In this document: positions 1-9,345 of the stretch, in pieces
Layout of the letters: each line of letters starts with the position of its first letter
Numbering within the stretch: the stretch's first letter is position 1
Source: Candidatus Shapirobacteria bacterium GW2011_GWF2_37_20
GTDB taxonomy: Bacteria; Patescibacteriota; Microgenomatia; UBA12405
Assembly: GCA_000989305.1 (NCBI GenBank)
Contig: LBTB01000002.1
Coordinates: 1 to 40,410 of the forward strand
Direction: 5' to 3'
DNA length: 40,410 nucleotides
Translations under genes and position numbers: made by a program
The notes under the pieces: model-generated
What the model was told of the DNA's origin: nothing
Database searches by the model: none
Seen by the model: the letters and a program-made list of their open reading frames with translations, nothing else

Positions 1-852
1 CAAAATTTAATCAAAAAATACAAAGCAGACTCTGTCGCAGTTTATGATAGTAATTTTTTTGTAGACGAAAAAAGAGTTACTGATATTTGTCAGGGAATGG
101 TCAACAAGAAAATGAAATTTAATTGGGGTAATGCCAATGGTCGAGCTGGTCAACTTTCACGCTATCAGGAAAAAACATGGAAATTAATGGAAAAAACAGG
201 TTGTGCCATGATCTTAACCGGAGCTGAATCCGGTTCACAAAGTGCCCTTGATTTCATTTCCAAAGACATGAACGTCGATGAACTGGTTAAGTTTACTCAA
301 AAATGCGCCCAACACCATATAAAAATACTCTATTCATTTTTGGTTGGTTTACCCTGGTCAAAAGATCCTCAGAAAAACAATGAATTTGTAGCCCAAGAGT
401 ACAAAGCCACCCTCAGTCTTATTGATAGATTGCTTAAAATTTGTGACCGTAATCGCTACACCTATTATATTTTTCTCCCTTATCCAGGCGCAGCCTTGTT
501 TAACCGGGCTGTTTCCTTGGGTTTAAAATATCCAAAAAGTCTTAATTCCTGGAGCAATTATTTGATGTCACCCGAAGACGCCTTTCACGAAACCCTTAAA
601 CAAAAGTGGATTAGTGCCCATGACGCTCGACTTACCGCCATGTTGACCCAATACATATTTGGAATTATGGATAAAGACACTCATGACATGCTTTACCCCC
701 GGATTAAATCATCCCTCGGTAAGCTTGCATTCAAAGTTGGTTATTATTTTGCCTTACTTTTAGTAAAAATACGATGGAAATTAAAGTTTTTTGATTTCCC
801 TTTAGATTATTGGATTTTTTCTCTAATTCATAGATATGCAGGCATACTCTAA
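1..852 (+). CDS. Radical SAM protein, 5'-truncated by window edge (C-terminal part)
   Basis: Frame is open from base 1 (QNLIKKYKADSVAVYDSNFFVDEKRVTDICQG...), so the listed ATG at 97 is probably internal. GAESGSQSALDFISKDMNVDEL and LVGLPW segments are typical of B12-binding-type radical SAM proteins. Confidence 0.75.
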   Translation, partial: QNLIKKYKADSVAVYDSNFFVDEKRVTDICQGMVNKKMKFNWGNANGRAGQLSRYQEKTWKLMEKTGCAMILTGAESGSQSALDFISKDMNVDELVKFTQKCAQHHIKILYSFLVGLPWSKDPQKNNEFVAQEYKATLSLIDRLLKICDRNRYTYYIFLPYPGAALFNRAVSLGLKYPKSLNSWSNYLMSPEDAFHETLKQKWISAHDARLTAMLTQYIFGIMDKDTHDMLYPRIKSSLGKLAFKVGYYFALLLVKIRWKLKFFDFPLDYWIFSLIHRYAGIL

Positions 853-1834
853 AGTCTCAATTATCATTCCGACACTCAATTCTGGCAGGGTACTTTCAAA
901 GTGTTTAAAATCAATTATATCCCAAACTTACAAGAATTTAGAAATATTAATAATTGACGGCGGCTCAAGTGATGCGACTCTAAAAATTGCCAAGAAATAT
1001 CGTTGTAAAGTTTTTAAAAATCCATTAAAAACTGCCGAAGCCGGCAAAGCAGTTGGACTCAAAAATGCCAAAGGTAATTTTATTGCTTTTATAGACTCGG
1101 ACAACGTCTTACCCAACACTAATTGGCTAAAAGACATGTTAATTCCCTTCATAGATTCAAGCATTATCGGAAGCGAGCCGATATCGTTCACATATAGAAA
1201 AAATGCCGGATATATCGAGAGATACTCCGCCCTTTTAGGAGCCAACGATCCCTACGCATATATTAATGGTAATTATGACCGTTATTCCCACCTTTCAAAA
1301 AAATGGACAAATTTAAAACTGGAAACAATAGATAAAATAAATTATCTAAAAGTAAAAATAGACGACAATCGACATATCCCCACATTCGGCGCAAACGGCA
1401 CAATATTTATAAAAAGTTTCTTAGACAATCTATTTAAAGGATCTTACCTTTTCGACATTGATATTATTGCCATGGCCCCAAAACCTATATATTTTGCCAA
1501 AGTTAAAACTGGCATTATTCATTCTTTTTGTGAATCTTCATTGACAAAATTCCTCAAAAAACAACAGCGTCGATTGAGTGATTATTATCAATACAAAGAC
1601 TTAAGACAATATCTTTGGTCAAACTCCAGCAATACTCTCTATTTTAGTTTATATAGTTTACTGATTATTCCCCCATTAGTTGATGCTCTAAGAGGATTTT
1701 TTCGCAAACCCGATCCGGCTTGGTTTTTTCACCCCCTGGCTTGTTTTCTAACCTGGTGGATTTACGCTATTGTTACAATTAAATACAAATTAAATATATT
1801 AAACCCGATTAATCGTCAAATTTGGCAACAATAA
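836..1834 (+). CDS. Glycosyltransferase family 2
   Basis: VSIIIPTLNSGRVLSKCLKSIISQTYKNLEILIIDGGSSDAT and IDSDNVLP; hydrophobic C-terminal segments. Confidence 0.9.
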   Translation: MQAYSKVSIIIPTLNSGRVLSKCLKSIISQTYKNLEILIIDGGSSDATLKIAKKYRCKVFKNPLKTAEAGKAVGLKNAKGNFIAFIDSDNVLPNTNWLKDMLIPFIDSSIIGSEPISFTYRKNAGYIERYSALLGANDPYAYINGNYDRYSHLSKKWTNLKLETIDKINYLKVKIDDNRHIPTFGANGTIFIKSFLDNLFKGSYLFDIDIIAMAPKPIYFAKVKTGIIHSFCESSLTKFLKKQQRRLSDYYQYKDLRQYLWSNSSNTLYFSLYSLLIIPPLVDALRGFFRKPDPAWFFHPLACFLTWWIYAIVTIKYKLNILNPINRQIWQQ

Positions 1835-1841
1835 AACACCC

Positions 1842-2513
1842 ATGTTACCGATAAGTTTACAAACCTGGATTAGAGGCTATAAAATTATACTAAGCTACGA
1901 TTATATAAAAAGACGTTTAAATTATCGCTTCCTTTTTGGCATCATAAAAAAAATACATGGTGAATTAAAAAGTAAAAATACTCCTTGGCTTACCGTCGAA
2001 TCAATAAAAATAATTGAAAATTTGGCCAAAGCCTCAGATGTGGTCTTAGAATTTGGCAGTGGCTCAAGCACTGTTTGGTTTTCAAAACATGTCAAAAAAA
2101 CTATTATCATCGAACATGATCTACAGTGGTATAAAATCTCTAAAAAACTTACCAGATCAGCCGGCAGTAAAATTAAGTTACATTTAGCAGAAAGTAAAAA
2201 GAAATATTTAGAAATATTTAATAAAATTCCTGACAATTCAATTGATATCTGTTTAGTTGACGGTGAGTGGAGACGCGATTGTCTTATTGGTTCTTTTCCA
2301 AAAATTAAGACAGGTGGAGTAATAATTTTAGACAATGCCGAAACATTTATTCCCAAGTTTTGGAAAAGTAATTCATTTCAAAGCGGATGGAAAGAGAGGG
2401 GTTCACTAGAAAGGGATAAAGTAAAAACAATCATTAATGAACTTAAAAAATGGCGTTTTATTGTCACCTCAGATGTCACCCAAGACACAATTTTCTTTAT
2501 AAAAAATGCTTAA
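1842..2513 (+). CDS. Class I SAM-dependent methyltransferase-like protein
   Basis: VVLEFGSGSSTVWFSKHVKKTIIIEHD (motif I-like) and IDICLVDGEWR. Confidence 0.75.
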   Translation: MLPISLQTWIRGYKIILSYDYIKRRLNYRFLFGIIKKIHGELKSKNTPWLTVESIKIIENLAKASDVVLEFGSGSSTVWFSKHVKKTIIIEHDLQWYKISKKLTRSAGSKIKLHLAESKKKYLEIFNKIPDNSIDICLVDGEWRRDCLIGSFPKIKTGGVIILDNAETFIPKFWKSNSFQSGWKERGSLERDKVKTIINELKKWRFIVTSDVTQDTIFFIKNA

Positions 2514-3612
2514 AAATATATTAACTATCACTCCATTTTTCTCACCAAATATTGGCGGTGTTGAAACTCATTTGACTGATTTAACATCCAAACTTTCTAT
2601 TCTGGGTTACCAAAATTATGTTTTAACATATTCACCTATTTCCACAACAGACGTAACCTGGCAACATTCAGAAAAAATTAATAAAAATCTACACATCAGA
2701 AGATTCTCTTGGTTTGGAAATAACTTGTTTCATCGTCTAGAAAAAAAACCCCTTTTAAACTTGATTTATATCACCCCCTACTTACTAATCCGATCAATAA
2801 TTTGGCTTATTATTCATCACCCCAAAATTGATGTCATCCACAGCCATGGCTTAAACGCCGCCATTATCGGGATATTTTTACAAAAAATCTTTCATATCAA
2901 TCGTCATATTGTCAGTATTTATTCTTCTTACGACAATGTTCCAAAAAGTAATTTATATATTTCAACAATTCTTAACCGTGTTGATGTTGTCTTAACCCAA
3001 TCACAGCGTTCAATTGATCAATTAACAAAACTAGGGGTCGATAAAAATAAAACTCATCGCTATCGTCATTGGATTGACACTGCTAAATTTAAGCCATTAA
3101 ATACCACCAGAAAAAGACCCTCCGTCTTGTTTATCGGTCGGATGATTCCACAAAAAAACGCCTTATTACTGGCTAAGGTCGCCAAAACTTTTCCCAATAT
3201 AGACTTTAATTTTGTTGGAGAAGGTCCCGATTATTCAAAAATTAAAAAATTATCTCAAGTCAACAAAAATATTATACTTCACGGCAATGTTTCTTATGAA
3301 AAACTTGCCGGCTACTACCAAAATTCAGATCTCTTTTGCTTGCCTTCCAAATACGATGAAGGTTGGGGTAGGGTATTAATGGAATCTATTGCCTGCGGAG
3401 TTCCTGTTTTGGCTACCGATATGGGAGCTGTACCTGAAGTTGTGGATAAAACTGTTTCTGTTCTGTTTACACCAAATTTAACCAATTTAAAGAAACATCT
3501 TACCAACATCCAAAGTATTATCACACTCAAAAAGAACTGTCGCTCTTACGCCTTAAAACACTTTTCTGATAAAAATATTTCTCTAATTACCCGCTTCTAT
3601 GTAAAGACCTAA
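2506..3612 (+). CDS. Glycosyltransferase family 4
   Basis: N-terminal PFFSPNIGGVETHLTDL; VLFIGRMIPQKN; LPSKYDEGWGRVLMESIACGVPVLATDMGAVPEVV (EX7E-like). Confidence 0.92.
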   Translation: MLKNILTITPFFSPNIGGVETHLTDLTSKLSILGYQNYVLTYSPISTTDVTWQHSEKINKNLHIRRFSWFGNNLFHRLEKKPLLNLIYITPYLLIRSIIWLIIHHPKIDVIHSHGLNAAIIGIFLQKIFHINRHIVSIYSSYDNVPKSNLYISTILNRVDVVLTQSQRSIDQLTKLGVDKNKTHRYRHWIDTAKFKPLNTTRKRPSVLFIGRMIPQKNALLLAKVAKTFPNIDFNFVGEGPDYSKIKKLSQVNKNIILHGNVSYEKLAGYYQNSDLFCLPSKYDEGWGRVLMESIACGVPVLATDMGAVPEVVDKTVSVLFTPNLTNLKKHLTNIQSIITLKKNCRSYALKHFSDKNISLITRFYVKT

Positions 3613-4194
3613 TTCCTGGTGCATTTTCAAATCAAGCCTCTTGATATCAGGACAAGCTCCAATTCCAAAACGCATTATTTTAATTTTATTAAATCCAGCA
3701 ATTTTCAATAGTTCCCTGGCCTCTTCTGCATCATACATCCATTGATGTCCTCTGATAAAAAGTTTTTTTATATTTCCTAATATGCCAACATACAGATCTT
3801 TATCAAATCCAAAATATTCACGATTAAAGCTTTCCGCGTTCTTATACTTTTTCATCATTTTTGTTAAATCTGGCAATACTATTCTAATCAAGCCTCGATC
3901 TTTTAAAACCCTTTTACATTCTCTTAATATTGTTATTGCTTCAAATTTCTCAAAGTGTTCTAAAACGTTTGAACAATAAATATAATCGACACTCTTATCT
4001 TCATCAGGGAGTCCTTTTCTTATATCCACTAATTCAATTTTTGGCCATTTCCACTTATAGTCCCGTGGTAACAGGGCCAATTTAACAAATATTGACGTTA
4101 ATTTATATTTCCCAAGTATTGGCAATAACCCCCAATCATAATTTGTCCAACCCCGACATGATGCCGGGCCACTTCCTAAATTAATTTTTCTCAT
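3583..4194 (-). CDS. Class I SAM-dependent methyltransferase
   Basis: INLGSGPASCRGWTNYD, VDYIYCSNVLEHFEKFEAITILRECKRVLKDRGLIRIVLPDL. The 3' end overlaps the convergent GT4 gene by 30 nt. Confidence 0.85.
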   Translation of the reverse strand: MRKINLGSGPASCRGWTNYDWGLLPILGKYKLTSIFVKLALLPRDYKWKWPKIELVDIRKGLPDEDKSVDYIYCSNVLEHFEKFEAITILRECKRVLKDRGLIRIVLPDLTKMMKKYKNAESFNREYFGFDKDLYVGILGNIKKLFIRGHQWMYDAEEARELLKIAGFNKIKIMRFGIGACPDIKRLDLKMHQELGLYIEAGN

Positions 4195-4213
4195 AATAAG
4201 CTAAAATAGCTAA
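4195..4213. promoter_or_regulatory. 19-bp divergent intergenic region with overlapping opposite -10 boxes
   Basis: Forward TAAAAT (4202-4207) 6 nt before GTG 4214; reverse TATTTT (4208-4203) 8 nt before ATG 4194. Confidence 0.5.
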
Positions 4214-5392
4214 GTGAAATCTAAACTGTTAATTATAGCTAATAATAACATTGGTACCGGTCAAAGTGGCGGCGACACCATCTTCCTCGAATTTATTAAA
4301 AACTGGCAAAAAAAATTAGATATAACCGTGTTTGGGGCCCAGGAAACTAAAGAATTATTAAATCGATACCACCTATCACCTAAGTTTATTCAGACTGATA
4401 AAGTTAACCAAAATTGTGACCCAACTGTTTTTAATCTCATTCGTCACACCCTGAGAAGAATCTTCTGGGGGAAGGTTGGATTTTTTACTCACCTAAAAGA
4501 TTTCAAAAATTCTCATTATTGCTATACTGTCTCTGATTTTTACCCTGATTTTATTTTAGGTCTCTTGTATAAAATAGTAAATCCAAAAGGTGTCTGGTTG
4601 TGTGGCCAATATTTATTTGCTCCATTTCCCGGATCAAAGTTTTCACCCTACGAACATCAACCTCTAAAGGGATTTTTCTATTATTTTCTTCAAATATTTT
4701 CAAGATTTTTAGCCCAACTCTTTGCCGATCAAGTATTAATCACCTCCGAGCCTGATCGTCGTCGTTTCCCCGGAAAAAGAGTTGTCATAGTTCAAGGCGG
4801 CGTTGATACTACTGAATCAGAAAAATATCTTAAATCAAATAAAATAATACCTGTAATGAGTAGAAAGTATGATGCCGTTTTTCAGGGACGTCTCCACTCC
4901 CAAAAAGGTGTATTAGAATTAATCGACATTTGGAAATTACTTATAAAACAAAAACCCCAGGCTAAATTGGCCATTATCGGCAACGGTCAACTGGAGCAAA
5001 AACTTAAATCCAAAATCAAAAAATTAAAACTGGATAAAAACATTATTCTTTTTGGGTTTCAAAGCGGACAAGGAAAATATGACATTTTTAAAGAGTCAAA
5101 GCTGGTGGTACATCCGGCGATATATGATAGTGGGGGAATGGCTGCCGCTGAAGCTATGGCCTGGGGCCTTCCTGGTGTTTCATTTGACCTGGAAGCTTTA
5201 AAAACATATTACCCAAAAGGTATGATAAAAAGTAAAAAAGGTAATTACCAGGATTTTTCGAATAACATCATAAAACTTCTTGAAAACAAAAAGTTATACC
5301 AACAAACCTCATCAGAAGCCCTGGAATTGATTAGAAATGTCTGGAACTGGTCTAAACGGGCCGACAAATTATATCAACAAATATTTAAATGA
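4214..5392 (+). CDS. Glycosyltransferase family 4 (GTG start)
   Basis: GQSGGDTIFLEF; FQGRLHSQKGVLELIDIW; VVHPAIYDSGGMAAAEAMAWGLPGVSFDLEALKTYYPKG. Confidence 0.88.
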   Translation: MKSKLLIIANNNIGTGQSGGDTIFLEFIKNWQKKLDITVFGAQETKELLNRYHLSPKFIQTDKVNQNCDPTVFNLIRHTLRRIFWGKVGFFTHLKDFKNSHYCYTVSDFYPDFILGLLYKIVNPKGVWLCGQYLFAPFPGSKFSPYEHQPLKGFFYYFLQIFSRFLAQLFADQVLITSEPDRRRFPGKRVVIVQGGVDTTESEKYLKSNKIIPVMSRKYDAVFQGRLHSQKGVLELIDIWKLLIKQKPQAKLAIIGNGQLEQKLKSKIKKLKLDKNIILFGFQSGQGKYDIFKESKLVVHPAIYDSGGMAAAEAMAWGLPGVSFDLEALKTYYPKGMIKSKKGNYQDFSNNIIKLLENKKLYQQTSSEALELIRNVWNWSKRADKLYQQIFK

Positions 5393-5396
5393 TTTC

Positions 5397-6902
5397 ATGA
5401 AACATTTTCGTGTCTTACTAATTAATCCTCCCAACTCGGTTCCAATAAAAAGTAACTTTGTTATTAATGTATTTCAACCCCTAGGTCTAGCTTATGTTGC
5501 CTCATCGCTGGAAAAACATAAATATTCTGTCGAAATATTTGATGCTCTCGCTCTTGGTTTCGACCAGGAGAAAATAATTGCATCTCGAAAAGTTATCGGA
5601 GCTGATTATCAAACCATAAAAAATAAAATTATTGACTACCGTCCTGATCTCGTTGGCATTGCTACTCCTTTCAGCTTTCAATCATTTGAATCACATCAGA
5701 TTGCCAAAATTGTCAAAAAAATTAATCCTAAAATCATCACTCTTGCCGGTGGTACCCATGCCACAATCCAACCGGATGAAATGTTAAATGATAAAAACTT
5801 TGATTATTTAATTCGCGGAGAAGGGGAGTATGCCACCGTCGAATTATTGAAAGCATTGGAAAAAAAGACATCATTAAAAAACATTAGTAGCCTGTCTTAC
5901 CGAAATAAACAAAATAAAATAATTCATAATCCACGCTCTCTACCGATTCAAAAATTAGATGCTCTCCCCTTTCCAGCCCGTCACCTTTTACCCATGGATA
6001 AGTATTTACAAGCCGCCAAAAAAGGTCGAGTTGTCGAAGGCATGCTGGCCTTTGGCCATAAAAGAACCAGTATTTTTACCTCACGTGGCTGTCCCTTTAA
6101 TTGTACTTTTTGTAGTGTTCACCTTACCATGACTCGAATGTGGCGTGGCCGTAGTCCAGAAAATGTTTTAAAAGAAATTAAAGAATGTGTTTATAAGTAC
6201 GGTATAAAATACTTCGATATTCTCGACGATAATTTTACTCTTGATCCAAAGCGTGCCAAAAAAATTTGTCGTTTAATTATAAAAGAAAAGCTAAATATCC
6301 AATGGTCTACCCCAAACGGTATCCGCGCCGACAGAGTTGATGAAACCCTAATAAAATTAATGAAGAAGGCGGGTTGTATTCAAGTAAAAGTTGCCCCTGA
6401 GTCCGGAAGTCCGCTTGTTTTAAAAAACATCATTAAAAAACATCTTGACTTAGATATGGTCAAAAAGACTGTCTCTTTGTGCAAAAAACATCACTTATCA
6501 GTCGAAGCTTTCTTCGTAGTCGGTTTTCCGGAGGAGACGATTGATGACATCTACAAAACTATAAGTTTTGCTAAAGAGCTAAGAAGACTTGGCTGTGATT
6601 ATTGTTATTTCTTTATTGCTACTCCCTATTATGGTACTGAAATGTATGCCGATGCGGTCAAGAAAGGCTATTTAGATGAATCTAGATATCACTTGAACAA
6701 AATTATCACTACCACCAATAAATCATTGTTGAAAAGCCCAAATTACACCCATAAAAAACTCTTTGAACTGTTGAAAGTAGCCGCCAAAGTTAACCCTCCA
6801 ATAACTAAAATACGTTTAAAGTCGGGATTAAAAATGCTTATTCTTGATCCCAAAAGAATCCTCACTTATTCCTTTGGTTACCTCAGGAACTTCCTACCCT
6901 AA
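5397..6902 (+). CDS. B12-binding domain radical SAM protein
   Basis: LLINPPNS...GLAYVASSLEKHKYSVEIFD; GGTHATIQPDEML; TSRGCPFNCTFCS (CxxxCxxC). Start placed at internal ATG 5397 (MKHFRVLL) rather than 5337. Confidence 0.93.
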   Translation: MKHFRVLLINPPNSVPIKSNFVINVFQPLGLAYVASSLEKHKYSVEIFDALALGFDQEKIIASRKVIGADYQTIKNKIIDYRPDLVGIATPFSFQSFESHQIAKIVKKINPKIITLAGGTHATIQPDEMLNDKNFDYLIRGEGEYATVELLKALEKKTSLKNISSLSYRNKQNKIIHNPRSLPIQKLDALPFPARHLLPMDKYLQAAKKGRVVEGMLAFGHKRTSIFTSRGCPFNCTFCSVHLTMTRMWRGRSPENVLKEIKECVYKYGIKYFDILDDNFTLDPKRAKKICRLIIKEKLNIQWSTPNGIRADRVDETLIKLMKKAGCIQVKVAPESGSPLVLKNIIKKHLDLDMVKKTVSLCKKHHLSVEAFFVVGFPEETIDDIYKTISFAKELRRLGCDYCYFFIATPYYGTEMYADAVKKGYLDESRYHLNKIITTTNKSLLKSPNYTHKKLFELLKVAAKVNPPITKIRLKSGLKMLILDPKRILTYSFGYLRNFLP

Positions 6903-8601
6903 ATCCGGCAATTTGAATTAAAGCATTTTTTGCTGGCGCATAATCTGGATAGACGGATAATATGCTTTGAAAAATTACTTTTGCCCTTTCGACTTGACCA
7001 ATTTGGGCGTTTACTATGCCCAGGGCATATTGAGCCTGTGGGTCATTTGGTTGTAATTCTACGGCTTTAGACGCATGACCTAAGGCCAAATCAGCCCTTC
7101 CTTCCATTAAGTCGATCTGGATTAAGCTCAAATATGTCTGATAAAGTCCGGGGGAAAATTGAATAGCAATATTGTATGATTCCCTGGCTAAATCTAATCT
7201 ACCAGTTTTATAAAATATATTAGCCCTATTGTGATAAGCATCAGCATAATTTGGTTTAACCAATACTGACTGGGTAAAACCTTTTACTGCATTGTCATAA
7301 TCTTTCAACTTATCGTAATCGTCACCAATATTATTCCAAGCATTGTGGCTATTGGGCGATACCTGACAGGTATTTACCCATAGATTATGATTAGTCTGCC
7401 AATCAATATTTCTCTGGATTATTCTAATGGAAAACGGCACCAACAAAACAGTAACAATTCCAATAGCTATATATTTATTTCTCTTCCACAGGTTATCAAC
7501 TATTATTCCCAAAAATAGTGCCACTCCGAGCGAAGGTAAGTAACCATATCGCTCAGCCACTAACCAGCTGACCTTTATTGGCGCCATAGAAGGCAATAAA
7601 GTTACTAAAAAAAACATTAAGGAAAAAAATATTAACTTGTGTTTAAAAAAGAAATAAAATATTAATCCGAAAAACGATAAAAATATTGACCAATTTAACC
7701 AAAAGGGGAAAACATACATTGTATGATACAAGGTTAAATCAACTGGAAAAAACATCAATTGTAAATATTTTGGAATTCCCGTTGGGTATTGAAATAGGGG
7801 ATTATAAAAAATACTCTCACTTTGGTTATACCCACTATTAACAATATTTACTCTTCCAGTAATCAAAGATATCTTCATTAAGATGGCCACTGCAATTAAA
7901 ACCAAAACATATGGCAATATTTTTTTAAATTTTGCCCAATATGACGGCTTATTTACCAAGACCAAATATAATCCCATTATAAAAAACAATGAAAAAGGTC
8001 TTGGCGGATCTGCCAAAATAGCCAATAAAAATGAAACTGCCCCATAAATCAGAAACCTAAGCTTCCCCTCCTCTAGATATTTAAAAAAAGTTATCGATGA
8101 AAACAATAAAAAGAAGGCTATAAACAAATACGGTTTTCCGGATATCCAGGATACAGCTTCGACATGAATTGGCATTACCGCAAAAATCAGCATGGTAATC
8201 CTGGATATCTTTTCATTGGTTAAAAAATTCAAAAATATCAAAGCCAGCCAGCAAGTCAGTATGTAAAACAAAACACTAAATAAGTGATAGGCCACGGGGA
8301 CAACTCCAAATATATTTCCAATCAAAAAATTCGTCAATACCACTGGTGTCACATTTCCTGAGAAATATTTAAGACTTTTTATATCACTATTATTAATAAT
8401 GGTTGCATAATCATCTGACACAAAGTCACCTTTCAGTCCATTAAAAAATAATAAAAAAATTCCCAAAGAAATAATCGCCATAAAAACCCAATTTTTTCTT
8501 AATATCTCTATTATCGAATGCTTTTCTATAGCGACTTCACTAGAAGCTTTCTGAGCAATTTTTTCTTCAGCCCTAATTTTTTTAATTTTTCTTTGGGACA
8601 T
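6883..8601 (-). CDS. Multi-pass membrane GT-C-like protein with C-terminal TPR repeats
   Basis: FVSDDY acidic motif in the first extramembrane loop, many TM segments, then about four TPR units (AWNNIGDDYDKLKDYDNAVKGFTQSVLVKPN; AYHNRANIFYKTGRLDLARESYNIAIQFSP...). Confidence 0.82.
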   Translation of the reverse strand: MSQRKIKKIRAEEKIAQKASSEVAIEKHSIIEILRKNWVFMAIISLGIFLLFFNGLKGDFVSDDYATIINNSDIKSLKYFSGNVTPVVLTNFLIGNIFGVVPVAYHLFSVLFYILTCWLALIFLNFLTNEKISRITMLIFAVMPIHVEAVSWISGKPYLFIAFFLLFSSITFFKYLEEGKLRFLIYGAVSFLLAILADPPRPFSLFFIMGLYLVLVNKPSYWAKFKKILPYVLVLIAVAILMKISLITGRVNIVNSGYNQSESIFYNPLFQYPTGIPKYLQLMFFPVDLTLYHTMYVFPFWLNWSIFLSFFGLIFYFFFKHKLIFFSLMFFLVTLLPSMAPIKVSWLVAERYGYLPSLGVALFLGIIVDNLWKRNKYIAIGIVTVLLVPFSIRIIQRNIDWQTNHNLWVNTCQVSPNSHNAWNNIGDDYDKLKDYDNAVKGFTQSVLVKPNYADAYHNRANIFYKTGRLDLARESYNIAIQFSPGLYQTYLSLIQIDLMEGRADLALGHASKAVELQPNDPQAQYALGIVNAQIGQVERAKVIFQSILSVYPDYAPAKNALIQIAGFRVGSS

Positions 8602-8625
8602 GTAAAAATTTTATCACGCTTAAAC

Positions 8626-9345
8626 TTAATCTAGTATTGATTCCAGCAACTTACTATATTTTGTTTTTACAAAAAGCTTCGCTAAAATTCTAATCATCCA
8701 AATAGGTGTTCTAAACGGTAATTTAAATCCTCCGGATATCTTATGAACCCTATCTAAATATTGATACTTAGTCATGGTTTTAACCGGTAATTCATTATTA
8801 ATACCATTTAATAAGTTAACAACATGCCAACAAAGATCTCTAACCTCAATAAAAGTAATCTTCTTACTTCCGTCACCAATTGTCGCCATCACTCCACCGG
8901 GCATTAATTGCCACCAGCTCAGTTTGCGTTTTAAATCCAAAACCACTGGCGGATAAACAATCTCAACATTATTATATTTTTTTGCAGTTTCTAATTGTGC
9001 TTTCTTAGATCTGGTATAAAAATCATCACTTTTATTAAAAACCACCTCGCTGGAAAATAGGATTAAACCTTTCTTATGTTTTTTGCATAAATCTAAAACA
9101 TTTTTTGAGCCTTCAACATTTACTTTTTTAAACCTTATATAACTTTTTTCAAAAACATTTTGATAAACAGCCAAATGGACAACAGCATCGCTATTCTTGA
9201 TAAAGCTCTCCAATAATCTCTTATTTGTTACATCTGCGTTATCCCTTGTTCCCTCAATCACCATAAAGCCACTATCTCTTAATGTCTTTACTAAAAATTT
9301 ACCTATAAATCCATTACTACCGGTTACCGCAATCCTTTTAGGCAC
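8626..9345 (-). CDS. NAD(P)-dependent epimerase/dehydratase (extended SDR family)
   Basis: IAVTGSNGFIGKFLVKTL Rossmann motif; YTRSK (YxxxK). Confidence 0.88.
   Translation of the reverse strand: MPKRIAVTGSNGFIGKFLVKTLRDSGFMVIEGTRDNADVTNKRLLESFIKNSDAVVHLAVYQNVFEKSYIRFKKVNVEGSKNVLDLCKKHKKGLILFSSEVVFNKSDDFYTRSKKAQLETAKKYNNVEIVYPPVVLDLKRKLSWWQLMPGGVMATIGDGSKKITFIEVRDLCWHVVNLLNGINNELPVKTMTKYQYLDRVHKISGGFKLPFRTPIWMIRILAKLFVKTKYSKLLESILD

Noticed and set aside
928-1245. Antisense ORFs such as 928-1245, 1922-2356, 3315-3530, 25780-26199, 28439-28732 and 31455-31802
   Set aside because: They lie fully opposite clearly coding GT, methyltransferase, membrane-protein or radical SAM genes and show no recognisable domain; shadow ORFs.
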